DNA of 64,000 nucleotides from Pseudomonadota bacterium (lineage in GTDB: Bacteria > Pseudomonadota > Alphaproteobacteria > Rhizobiales > Pleomorphomonadaceae), in NCBI GenBank assembly GCA_023436885.1, contig JAEZHI010000045.1, positions 162,165 through 226,164 on the forward strand. Reading direction: 5' to 3'. The notes below the pieces were generated by a model. That model saw nothing but the letters and a program-made list of their open reading frames with translations, did not search any database and had not been told where the DNA came from. Shown piece by piece: positions 9,076 to 16,767 of this stretch (position 1 is the stretch's first letter; the number at the start of each line of letters is the position of its first letter). Both the position numbers and the translations under genes were made by a program.

Positions 9076-10347
9076 TCAGTGCGCCTTGAGGCGCGGAAGC
9101 CGGGCGAGCAGGGGCATGAGAGCCGACTTGCGGCTGTTGCGGGTTATGCTGCGTCCCGTCAGGCGCGCAGCGAGCGTATCGAACATTTGTGCGATCGGAG
9201 CCCGGGCGTTCAGCTCGGCAATCATCTGTCCGTTGTTGGTCGCGGTGCCGAACAGGGCCGCGTCAAAGGGAATGATGGCAGCTGGATCGAGCTGCAACGC
9301 CTTCTGGAAATCGACAGGCTTGATCTCCGGGCGCTTGGGCAAGCCCACCTGATTGATCACCAGACGGGGCGGCTCGTCGTTGGGCCGGGCGATCTTCAGT
9401 TGATCGATGACATTCTTGGCGTTTCGTAGCGAGGTCAGGTCTGGTGTGGCCGTGATCACAACCTCGTCGGCCGAGCCGAGCAGCCGCCGTACCCAAGCCG
9501 TCCAGAGGTGGGGCAGGTCGAGAATGATGGCTGGGGCGCTGACACGCGCCGCGTCGATAATCGGTTCGAACGCCATCTCGTCGTGGTCGAAGGGGCGATC
9601 CAGGGTGGCCGGCGCCGCAAGCAAGCTCAGATTGTCGGCGCACTTGGAGAGAAGGCGGTCGAGAAACACGTCATCAACCCGGTCGCCCGCAGCGAGCGCG
9701 TCGGAAAGAGTTTGAGCCGGTTCCTGGTTGAAGTCGAGGCTGGCGGTACCGAAGGGAAGATCGAGGTCCGCGAGAACCACGCCGCCTTCGAAGGCGCGTG
9801 ACAAGGCAAAGGCGACATTGTGGGCCACAGTCGATGAGCCCGCCCCGCCACGAGCGCCGATGAACGCAAGGATCCGGCCCACGGGCTTCACATCGGGCGA
9901 AAGATAGATTTCACCGATCTCGCGGATCACATCGTAGAGATCGAAAGGGGCAACCATATACTCCGAAACGCCGCGCCGCATGAGGTCACGATAGAGGGCA
10001 ACGTCATTGTGGTGGCCGATCAGCACCACTTTCGTGCCGGCGTCGCAGACCGTTGCCAGTTGATCGACCTGCTCAAGCACCTGTTCGCGCCGTTCCCGCG
10101 TTTCGATGAACAGCAGGTTCGGCGTCGGGGCAGCGGCATAGAAATCGAGCGCAGCGGGGACGCCACCTTGGTGGACCTTGACGTGGGCCCTGGCCATGCG
10201 GCGATCGGCAGCCGCCTGCTCGAGCACTTCGGCAACCTCAGGCGTCTCGCAAAAGGCCTGAATGGAGATGCGTGGCACAGGCTTCAGTCCGTCTGTGTCG
10301 GCAGAGCGGCCGGAAGCTTGAGGCGCGAACGGATCGTCGGTAGTCAT
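9076..10347 (-). CDS. cpaE: Pilus assembly protein CpaE (MinD/ParA-like)
   Basis: Polar-localisation factor of the Tad/Cpa pilus. The ATG at 10347 gives 423 residues and has an AGGA ribosome-binding site; longer readings would run into the end of cpaD. The first part resembles a receiver-like domain (about residues 25-145). The second is a MinD/ParA-type ATPase, where the P-loop reads GARGGAGSSTVAHNVA. As in other CpaE proteins, this lacks the signature lysine of the deviant Walker A box. LADLDLPFG and ILDLPHLW give the remaining nucleotide-site segments. The 104 bases before it hold no obvious second promoter. Confidence 0.92.
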   Translation of the reverse strand: MTTDDPFAPQASGRSADTDGLKPVPRISIQAFCETPEVAEVLEQAAADRRMARAHVKVHQGGVPAALDFYAAAPTPNLLFIETRERREQVLEQVDQLATVCDAGTKVVLIGHHNDVALYRDLMRRGVSEYMVAPFDLYDVIREIGEIYLSPDVKPVGRILAFIGARGGAGSSTVAHNVAFALSRAFEGGVVLADLDLPFGTASLDFNQEPAQTLSDALAAGDRVDDVFLDRLLSKCADNLSLLAAPATLDRPFDHDEMAFEPIIDAARVSAPAIILDLPHLWTAWVRRLLGSADEVVITATPDLTSLRNAKNVIDQLKIARPNDEPPRLVINQVGLPKRPEIKPVDFQKALQLDPAAIIPFDAALFGTATNNGQMIAELNARAPIAQMFDTLAARLTGRSITRNSRKSALMPLLARLPRLKAH

Positions 10348-10451
10348 GGCCGTCGGTTCCTGAGTTTTCCAGCATGAAGCTGAAAAGACAAACGGAGATA
10401 TAAAGTTGTGTTTCGCTCCGGTCGGGACGGGGCGACGTTGGTGGCCTAGCC

Positions 10452-11141
10452 TTAGCTGCCGCCTGTAGAAGAGGTGTCGGTGCTTGAGAGCTTCTGAAGG
10501 GCCTGCCAACGCTGCCAACCGTGCACCGGCGTCTCGGCGCGAGGTGTGATCAGATCGTTCGGGTTTTCGACCATTGCAGCGAGGTTGGCCTGGGTGGCGC
10601 AGCCGAACTCGGCGCCGGCGTCACCTTTCTGGTTGTCGGGCATGATGTCGGCAGTCCAACGGCCGCAGGGTGGACTAACTGCCTTGATGCGGGCAAATCC
10701 AAGCCGGATCGGTGCGGGAACGCGAGGATCGGCAACGGCGTAGGTCTGTGCCCTGATGTAGGCGGGTGCAACGCCCGACTGTTTGAGTACGACACGGATC
10801 TGGCGCGCCAGATAATCGGCTGCTGCCTGATTGACGGATCCGGCCGGCGTCATCACCACGACCGGGCCCGTGGCATTCCTTGCCGCGTCGGCACCAAAGT
10901 CGGCGACGACGGCCCTGAGGTCTGCCGACAGCCCACCAGTGCCGGTTCCGACCGGAATGTCCAGCGTCTGGGGGGCTTCGGTAACGGCTATCGGGTAGGC
11001 GCTTCTGTAGCCGTCCGACGGAGTGCCCTCGGTCAACGACTGGCCCTGCTGGTTGCAGGCTGCCAGCGTCACCGCAAGGGTCAGTGCCACGGCGGCGAGC
11101 GGCACTCGTTCGGAGCGGACAAGATACTTTATCGCCTGCAT
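10452..11141 (-). CDS. cpaD: Pilus assembly lipoprotein CpaD
   Basis: Small outer-membrane-associated lipoprotein that helps secretin CpaC. The ATG at 11141 has an excellent GGAGG ribosome-binding site and yields 229 residues. The N-terminus is a lipoprotein signal with a hydrophobic run ending in LAAC, so Cys29 would be lipidated. The mature part contains the CpaD-family pattern with CGRWTADIM and FGCATQANLAAMVENPNDL. It lies 22 bases after cpaC. The Ser/Thr-rich last ten residues are probably disordered. Confidence 0.9.
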   Translation of the reverse strand: MQAIKYLVRSERVPLAAVALTLAVTLAACNQQGQSLTEGTPSDGYRSAYPIAVTEAPQTLDIPVGTGTGGLSADLRAVVADFGADAARNATGPVVVMTPAGSVNQAAADYLARQIRVVLKQSGVAPAYIRAQTYAVADPRVPAPIRLGFARIKAVSPPCGRWTADIMPDNQKGDAGAEFGCATQANLAAMVENPNDLITPRAETPVHGWQRWQALQKLSSTDTSSTGGS

Positions 11142-11163
11142 GCCAATCCTCCGATGCGCTGGC

Positions 11164-12591
11164 TCACTCATAGGAGAAGCCGTAGCGGCCCTGGTAGGAA
11201 CCAGAAGCAGCACCGTTGACGCGGTAGATTCTATTGATCTGGTTCAGGAAGTAGCTTTGGGCGTCGGCCTGGAAGTTCAGATTCTGATCCGGACGGGTGA
11301 TCTCCGACGGAGCAACAGGCTTGACCAGATACGGGGTGACGAAAATCACCAACTCCGTCTGCTGGCGTTTATAAGCTTCGCTCTTGAACAGCGCGCCCAG
11401 GATCGGCAGATCGGACAGTCCTGGGATTCCGTTCACAGTCTTGGAGACGTTGTCCTTGAGCAGGCCGCCGATCGCGATGGCTCCACCCGAGGGGAGTTCG
11501 ACCGTTGTCTCAGCGCTTCGCTTGCTCAAGCCTGGATATGTCGAGCTGTAGGTCGTGTCAGGATCGCTGACTTCCGTGTTGATCTTTAGACTGATCCGTC
11601 CCGAGGAAAGTACCGTCGGCGTGAACCCAAGAATTATGCCGTATTCCTTGAAGTTGACGGTGTTGTTGTCCGTGCCGTTGCTGACAATGTAGGGAATTTC
11701 GCCGCCGACGACGAACTTCGCGGCCTGGCCGGAAACCGCTGTGAGGTTCGGTTCGGCCAGGGTTCTCACAACGCCCTGCGTTTTGAGTGCCTCGATCATA
11801 CCGGCGAAGTTTGACGATCCTATGCCAAGCGCGCCGGTCGTCGTGCCGGTTGCCACGCTATAGGTGTTACCGGTGTTGGTGCCTGAAATCACCCGGTTGG
11901 CGAAATTGGCGAGGCTGTAAGTCGTTGACGTCGTTGGGGTTGAGATGGGCGCGAAGGTGACTCCGCCTACGGTCGTCAGAGCCGTCATGTCGACGCCGAG
12001 ATTTCGGGTCGCATTCTTGGCTACCTCGGCCACGACGACGCGAAGATTGACTTGGTCCGAGCCGGAAACCGTGATCGAGTTTACAATCTGGTTGGACGAG
12101 CCGACGAATTTTCCAGCGATGGTCGCCGCCATGGCCGCAGCTTCCGGGGAAGTCACGGTACCTGAGAGTACCAGCGAGTCGCCAAGCGATTGCGCCTTGA
12201 TGTGCGAGCCGGGGATTACTTCGGCGAGCGTGCTCTCAAGCCCGACGGTGTCGCGTGCAATGACGAGCTCGAAGTGGGCAATCTGACGGTTGCCAGCGCC
12301 GAACAGAAAGACGTTGGCCTCGCCGATGCTCATGCCAATGATGTAAATCTTGCGATTGTTGCGCACCACGGCATCGGCGACTGCCGGGTTTGACACCAGC
12401 ACGTCGCGTATGTCTTCCGGAAGGTCAATGACCATGGACTTGTTCAGGCCCAGGTTGACGACCCGCCCTTCCAGATCCGCCGTCGAGTTGATAGCTGCAG
12501 GGTCAGCCGCTCGAGCCGGCTGAGGCAGAACCGCAAGTCCGGCGAACAGAAGGCCCGCAATGGGAAGGATCAAGGCTAGGCAGCGATTCAT
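11164..12591 (-). CDS. cpaC: Tad/Cpa pilus secretin CpaC
   Basis: Outer-membrane secretin through which the Flp pilus emerges. With the ATG at 12591 (AGGAA site upstream) the protein has 475 residues and a standard signal peptide ending near AQPARA. An upstream ATG at 12636 overlaps the cpaB stop as ATGA but lacks a ribosome-binding site. The N-terminal pilus domain (KSMVIDLPEDIRDVLVSNP) and a BON-like region precede the secretin core, where the secretin signature VELPSGGAIAIGGLL and the FVTPYLVKP end are present. This is the expected size for the family. Confidence 0.95.
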   Translation of the reverse strand: MNRCLALILPIAGLLFAGLAVLPQPARAADPAAINSTADLEGRVVNLGLNKSMVIDLPEDIRDVLVSNPAVADAVVRNNRKIYIIGMSIGEANVFLFGAGNRQIAHFELVIARDTVGLESTLAEVIPGSHIKAQSLGDSLVLSGTVTSPEAAAMAATIAGKFVGSSNQIVNSITVSGSDQVNLRVVVAEVAKNATRNLGVDMTALTTVGGVTFAPISTPTTSTTYSLANFANRVISGTNTGNTYSVATGTTTGALGIGSSNFAGMIEALKTQGVVRTLAEPNLTAVSGQAAKFVVGGEIPYIVSNGTDNNTVNFKEYGIILGFTPTVLSSGRISLKINTEVSDPDTTYSSTYPGLSKRSAETTVELPSGGAIAIGGLLKDNVSKTVNGIPGLSDLPILGALFKSEAYKRQQTELVIFVTPYLVKPVAPSEITRPDQNLNFQADAQSYFLNQINRIYRVNGAASGSYQGRYGFSYE

Positions 12592-12632
12592 GACCGTGTT
12601 TCCTGGATTTGCAATCGGTCGAGATGCTTTGG

Positions 12633-13427
12633 TCATGGTGCTTGCTGAGCGGTAACGCGTGAAACCGCCCCGAATTTCACGACAGCTATGCCGGTTGGTT
12701 TGCGTTGCTTTGCAGCAGGTTGGCTGGAATCGGCCAGTGGGCGAAGTGCGAGCGAGATAGTCCCGATCTGCTGGGCCTGGGTGACGAGCTCCGTCTGGTC
12801 GGGTGTCAGCTCAAGCGTGGCCGTGTTTTGGGCCACGATCGACGGTTGCTTGTCGTCTCCGCTTTGCTGGACGGATTGGTCGATGGCCAACACCCTCACA
12901 TCGGTCAGGATCGTCTCGGCCACTGCCTCGTTGGCACCTTTCTGATGGACCAGCAGGATGTCCACCCGATCTTCCGGCAGGATGAAGCCGCCGGCAGTGG
13001 AAGCCGCGTTGACGCGCACAGCCACCGCGCGCATGCCGACTGGCAATACCGCTGAGAGGAATCCCCGGTCGGAACGCACCAGCTTGGCCTTGCGAATTGG
13101 CTCTCCGGCCAGGATGGGGCTGCGCACCAGCATGCCCTTCAGATCGGTGACGGCATCCGGCTCGTTTGATCGCTGTATGTATCCATCGTTGAGCCCGTCC
13201 TTGGGCCACGGTTTCCAGACAAGCGTGTCGGAATCGACGGTCTTTCCAACCTGGATGTCCGAGGCGGCAACCAATACGTCTTCAAGGTCGATGGGAGGCG
13301 CTACGGGTTGGGCGGCGACCTCCTGAGGGGCCTCCGGGGCCCGAGCGCCGATCCGTGTCGCTATGAGGCCGGCACCGGCGGCAGCGCCGACGGCGACGAG
13401 AAGGATGACCAGTTGGATCGGACGCAT
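12633..13427 (-). CDS. cpaB: Flp pilus assembly protein CpaB (RcpC)
   Basis: Periplasmic assembly protein anchored by one N-terminal membrane segment (about residues 4-24). An SAF domain follows (VLVAASDIQVGKTVDSDTL), then an RcpC-type domain (PVGMRAVAVRVNAAS and ILPEDRVDILLVHQ). The ATG at 13427 has a GAGG site 7 bases upstream and gives 264 residues. It is the first gene after a 150-base gap from cpaA. That gap holds a CtrA-like half-site, so a second promoter for cpaB and the genes after it is possible. Confidence 0.92.
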   Translation of the reverse strand: MRPIQLVILLVAVGAAAGAGLIATRIGARAPEAPQEVAAQPVAPPIDLEDVLVAASDIQVGKTVDSDTLVWKPWPKDGLNDGYIQRSNEPDAVTDLKGMLVRSPILAGEPIRKAKLVRSDRGFLSAVLPVGMRAVAVRVNAASTAGGFILPEDRVDILLVHQKGANEAVAETILTDVRVLAIDQSVQQSGDDKQPSIVAQNTATLELTPDQTELVTQAQQIGTISLALRPLADSSQPAAKQRKPTGIAVVKFGAVSRVTAQQAP

Positions 13428-13498
13428 GATGTTGCCTCGTGACCTGGGACGACGAGCGTTCCACTCAACGTCGGAGTACACGGGGTAACGCTGAATTT

Positions 13499-13506
13499 AT
13501 GGTTAA
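13499..13506 (-). promoter_or_regulatory. CtrA-type half-site upstream of cpaB
   Basis: Exact TTAACCAT on the minus strand, 72 bases before the cpaB ATG. Read onward, TTAA is followed after seven bases by TTCA, one base off the full TTAA-N7-TTAA CtrA consensus. This is the best full-site match among the six copies of this 8-mer noticed here. The binding assignment is inference from the known motif. Confidence 0.45.
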
Positions 13507-13577
13507 TAAGGTGTTTGAAATCGTCTCGGTTTGTATCCGGCGTTCAGGAATCGTCAGCAATTGGCGTCTTTGCCACC

Positions 13578-14093
13578 TCATATCCTTTCGAATAAGACGA
13601 ACCAATGCGTGTCTGGAAAGACTGCCAGCGTGGCTGCTGCGAGCGCCACGCCGTAGGGAACTCCGGCGCCTTTTTCATGCAGGCGAAGTGCGGGTGACCA
13701 GCCGAGCAGGAAGGACGGAAGGGGCACCGCACGGAAGGCCAGAATGACCAGTGAAAGCACTCCGCCAAATAACGCGGTCAGCACTAGAAAGGGTAGGGCC
13801 TGTTCAATACCCAGCCAGAGCGCGATGGCGGAGGCGAGCTTGGCATCGCCGCCTCCGAGGAAGCCAAAGGCGAAAAGAGCGAAGGTGGCTGCGAGGACCC
13901 CGATACCGACGAGGAGGTGAAGTCCGATTGCGGGGAGCTGCAAGCCAGCCAGCAATGCGACGACGATAAAAGTTACTGCGAGGATTGCAGGAAATCGATT
14001 TGGGATTTGCATCGTCAAGAGGTCGTAGCAGGCTGCGACCGTGACGATGACAGGGAAGACGGCCGTGAGGGCGGCGATGAAAACTGCAAGCAC
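13578..14093 (-). CDS. cpaA: Prepilin peptidase CpaA (TadV type)
   Basis: Membrane aspartic protease that cleaves Flp prepilin and the TadE-like pseudopilins. The 171-residue protein is almost entirely hydrophobic with about five to six membrane segments. The two catalytic aspartates are visible: CYDLLTMQIPN near the N-terminus and FLGGGDAKLASA (GxGD motif). It lacks the N-methyltransferase domain of large type IV peptidases, as is usual for the Tad family. It lies between flp (with an attenuator-like hairpin in the gap) and cpaB. Confidence 0.92.
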   Translation of the reverse strand: MLAVFIAALTAVFPVIVTVAACYDLLTMQIPNRFPAILAVTFIVVALLAGLQLPAIGLHLLVGIGVLAATFALFAFGFLGGGDAKLASAIALWLGIEQALPFLVLTALFGGVLSLVILAFRAVPLPSFLLGWSPALRLHEKGAGVPYGVALAAATLAVFPDTHWFVLFERI

Positions 14094-14169
14094 GGATGAA
14101 TCCCCAACTGGACCGACAAAGCCTAGATGCGGTTGGTAAACGACGTCTCAACAGGTTTGCACCAAAAGC

Positions 14170-14195
14170 AAAGGGAGGTCTTTCGACCTCCCTTT
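14170..14195 (-). terminator. Hairpin between flp and cpaA (terminator or attenuator)
   Basis: A perfect 11-bp inverted repeat, AAAGGGAGGTC and GACCTCCCTTT, with a 4-base loop that reads GAAA on the minus strand (a stable GNRA tetraloop). It is followed there by GCTTTTGG. It lies 135 bases after the flp stop. This position fits partial termination, giving abundant pilin mRNA and less of the assembly genes. Confidence 0.65.
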
Positions 14196-14329
14196 GTGCG
14201 AACCAGCCGTTCTTATTCCACTTACGCGCAATAGCTGCTGCCTTAGCCGCCTTATCGCGTTAGGCACTTGCAACATCGGCGAGAGGCGATCGACGTTGAT
14301 CGCCGGAACAACACGCCTACCCAGCCTGA

Positions 14330-14500
14330 TTAAGATTTGTTCAGGTTGTGCGAGACGTTGTTGAAGGTATTGGAAATGTTGGTGCCCAGGGTGCTGGCGG
14401 CCGTGATGATGGCAACGGCGATCAACGAGGCGATCAGGCCGTATTCAATGGCGGTGGCGCCGGACTCGTCCTTCAGGAAACGCGACACGAGAGCCTTCAT
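14330..14500 (-). CDS. flp: Flp family type IVb pilin
   Basis: Major pilin subunit of the Tad pilus, 56 residues. The short basic leader ends in KDESG, and the mature protein starts ATAIEYGLIA. This places glycine at -1 and the conserved Glu-Tyr pair at +5/+6, as prepilin peptidase CpaA requires. A 20-residue hydrophobic stretch and a short Asn/Ser-rich tail follow. The start has an AGGAG site nine bases upstream. It is the first gene of the leftward tad/cpa operon. Confidence 0.93.
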   Translation of the reverse strand: MKALVSRFLKDESGATAIEYGLIASLIAVAIITAASTLGTNISNTFNNVSHNLNKS

Positions 14501-14914
14501 TTCAAGATACTCCTAAGCTCACTTAACTGACAGCACAGGTTCGATGGTCTAATTGTTTCGCCTGACCCGTCTGAACCGAAATCAATCTATGCCGTGAGCT
14601 GTTGCCACCGAGTTAAGGCGATTGATGAAACTTGCCCCTATCTGCAGAAGTCGTTGGATGGTTAAAGTTAACTGAATGGTGGCGTGAAAAACTCTTCATT
14701 CACCATCTCATCGACGTGAAACGGCGAGGCTCTCCCAAGGAAATTGCTTCTCCTTGCCCGAATTCGAGCGTTTTCGAAGTGTGCGTTTTCAAGAAGCATG
14801 CTTGCCACATTATCCTTGCGCAGCGCTGGAAAGGTGGTGACCGCAATAATGTTGGCGCTTTGTTTACCTACTTCCTCGATGATTGCGGTGAACAGAAGGT
14901 TACTGGAGCGTTCC
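14501..14914. promoter_or_regulatory. Divergent intergenic region between flp and the rightward pilus genes
   Basis: These 414 bases are less GC-rich than their neighbours and should hold the flp promoter and that of the rightward pilus genes. A CtrA-type 8-mer lies at 14658-14665. Three TTAA words (14523, 14613, 14668) also occur, but none form a TTAA-N7-TTAA pair. I could not place -35/-10 boxes with confidence, and open frames here do not look coding. Confidence 0.4.
14658..14665 (-). promoter_or_regulatory. CtrA-type half-site in the flp divergent region
   Basis: Exact TTAACCAT on the minus strand, about 160 bases upstream of the flp start. It is preceded by a second TTAA two bases away (GTTAACTTTAACCAT). 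CtrA directly controls the pilin gene in Caulobacter; transfer of that role here is inference. Confidence 0.4.
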
Positions 14915-15466
14915 ATGTCCACGAGGTCCGTTCGTTCGGCTCTAGAGGCTGCAATTATCGGCGGCTCGATCGTTGCTGCTTTCATGACTGCTCCAGCCGT
15001 CGCCGCCGAGATGGTGAAGGTTGAACTAGATCAGGCTCGCATCTACCGGTTGGCGGCGCCCGCAAGTACCATTGTGATCGGCAATCCTGCTATTGCGGAC
15101 GCAACACTGCAGGATTCGCAGACCCTTATCGTGACGGGGCGCGCCTACGGTCAGACCAATCTGATCGTTCTCGACGGGCAGGGCGAGACCATTACTGACG
15201 TGCAGCTTGCCGTTCTCGCTGCATCGGAAAACCTCGTCACTGTCTACAAAGGGGTAAAGCGGCAATCGTTGAGTTGCGTGGTGGATTGTCAGCCGGCAGC
15301 TGTGCCGGGCGATGACGCCGAGCATTTCTCGGGCATCATCGGCCAAACCTCGCAGTATAGTGGTGCCGGCAGTTCTCTGAGCACGACGACGGCGGCCACC
15401 GGGTCTGGAGGTGCAATCAACAGCACATCTGGCGGCTGGACTCCGAGTGCGCCAAACAGCCAATAA
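14915..15466 (+). CDS. Pilus assembly protein with only an N-terminal secretin domain
   Basis: The chosen ATG (14915, GGAG site upstream) gives 183 residues: a signal peptide ending near APAVAA, then one domain of about 75 residues. That domain matches the N-terminal pilus domain of CpaC (DQARIYRLAAPASTIVIGNP, TLIVTGRAYGQTNLIVLD). A conserved-looking Cys pair (SCVVDC) and a Gly/Ser/Thr-rich tail follow. No secretin core is present. It may be an accessory periplasmic ring component. It starts the rightward gene set next to the TadE-like genes, so a role in the same pilus is likely. Confidence 0.75.
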   Translation: MSTRSVRSALEAAIIGGSIVAAFMTAPAVAAEMVKVELDQARIYRLAAPASTIVIGNPAIADATLQDSQTLIVTGRAYGQTNLIVLDGQGETITDVQLAVLAASENLVTVYKGVKRQSLSCVVDCQPAAVPGDDAEHFSGIIGQTSQYSGAGSSLSTTTAATGSGGAINSTSGGWTPSAPNSQ

Positions 15467-15547
15467 CGATGGGCAACTATACCGCTTGGTAAGGTGTTTC
15501 AGGCAAACTCCAGTTTGCGAGCTAACTCGCCGCGGGGAGAAGTTTCA

Positions 15548-16117
15548 TTGTACCCGGACTGGCCCTTCAACCGTTCCTGCCCGGCCGGCACGGTCGGAGC
15601 AGAGCCTTGGCGGTCGCGTTTTTTCCTTGACCGGCGAGGCGCCGTGGCCATGGAATTTGCGATCGTCTCGATCCCATTCTTTCTGTTGCTGTTCGCCATT
15701 CTAGAAATGGCACTCATGTTTTTCGTTGGCCAAGTGCTGGATACCGCGACCGTGTCTGCGTCCCGACTGATCCGCACTGGCGAAGCGAAGGCACAGGCAA
15801 TCACTCAGGATCAGTTCAAGGCCAAGGTCTGCGAGGGAATGGCCAATCTTGTTGATTGTGATACCCGCATGTACGTTGACGTACAGTCTTATTCTACCTT
15901 TGCCTCTTATTCGCCGTCGAGTCCACTTGATGCGAGCGGACACATAAAAGCAACAAGTTACACTGCCGGGAACAAGAGCGAGATTATTGTCGTTCGCAGC
16001 TTCTACACATGGCCCGTACTATTTGACGTCCTGGCGCGGAGTACGACAAGACTATCCAACGGAGATCAGCTTCTCGGGGCAGTGGTCGCTTTTCAGACGG
16101 AGCCCTTTCCATGGTAG
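15548..16117 (+). CDS. tadE: TadE-like minor pilin
   Basis: TadE-family pseudopilin: DRRGAVAMEFAIVSIPFFLL is the signature with Glu at +5 after the peptidase site, followed by a long hydrophobic helix and an extracellular domain with one Cys pair. The start is uncertain. TTG at 15548 is chosen for its GGGGAG site eight bases upstream and gives 189 residues; GTG at 15494 is the other option. Both leave an unusually long leader before the cleavage site. It overlaps the next gene by seven bases. Confidence 0.82.
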   Translation: MYPDWPFNRSCPAGTVGAEPWRSRFFLDRRGAVAMEFAIVSIPFFLLLFAILEMALMFFVGQVLDTATVSASRLIRTGEAKAQAITQDQFKAKVCEGMANLVDCDTRMYVDVQSYSTFASYSPSSPLDASGHIKATSYTAGNKSEIIVVRSFYTWPVLFDVLARSTTRLSNGDQLLGAVVAFQTEPFPW

Positions 16118-16701
16118 GCGTGAGCCTCAGATCAGCCTTGGGGAAAGTGGGTTACCTGCTTAAGTGCTTTGCCCTGGAAATCGGAGGCGTTTCCGCTGTC
16201 GAATTTGCGCTGATCTTGCCGATCATGCTGATCATTTATGCCGGTTGTGGCGAGTTGACGATGGCGCTGGTCATCGATCGCAAAGTCAGTCGGGCGGCGA
16301 GCACGATTTCCGATCTTGTCGCTCAACAAAGCTCGGTCAGCACGGCGCTGATGACCAATATCTTCGATGCCACGACATCCATCCTCGAACCATATGATTC
16401 ATCAATTGCCAAAGTCGTCGTTGTGGTGGTCGATATTACGTCCTCCGGCCAGAAGGTTTCGTGGTCCAAGGCACGCAATGATACCGCTGCCACAGCGAAC
16501 GCCTCGCCGCCGGCCGCTTTCGTGGTTCCCAGCACCATTGCCTCGGTGGGTGATGAGGTTGTCGTCGGTCGCGTCACCTATGCCTTCAGCTCGCCTTTTG
16601 CCAGCATCATGCAGAGCGTTACCGGCGGCGCGACCTATAACCTGAACCACATTTTCTATCTGAAGCCACGGCAGGGCTCGACCATCGCCTTCACCAACTG
16701 A
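16111..16701 (+). CDS. Second TadE-like minor pilin
   Basis: A 196-residue protein with the TadE pattern GGVSAVEFALILPIMLIIYA near residues 25-45, so it should be processed by CpaA and sit in the pilus or inner membrane. The remainder is an exported domain without cysteine pairs (KVVVVVVDITSSGQKVSW, then GDEVVVGRVTYAFSSP). It overlaps tadE by seven bases. It is much shorter than a typical TadG and has no von Willebrand domain, so I do not call it TadG. Confidence 0.8.
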   Translation: MVGVSLRSALGKVGYLLKCFALEIGGVSAVEFALILPIMLIIYAGCGELTMALVIDRKVSRAASTISDLVAQQSSVSTALMTNIFDATTSILEPYDSSIAKVVVVVVDITSSGQKVSWSKARNDTAATANASPPAAFVVPSTIASVGDEVVVGRVTYAFSSPFASIMQSVTGGATYNLNHIFYLKPRQGSTIAFTN

Positions 16702-16767
16702 TCGCCAAATCCTGGCCGAATGTATCCGCTCGCTGATAGCATGTGTCCCAGTTAACGGGCCGGCAAC

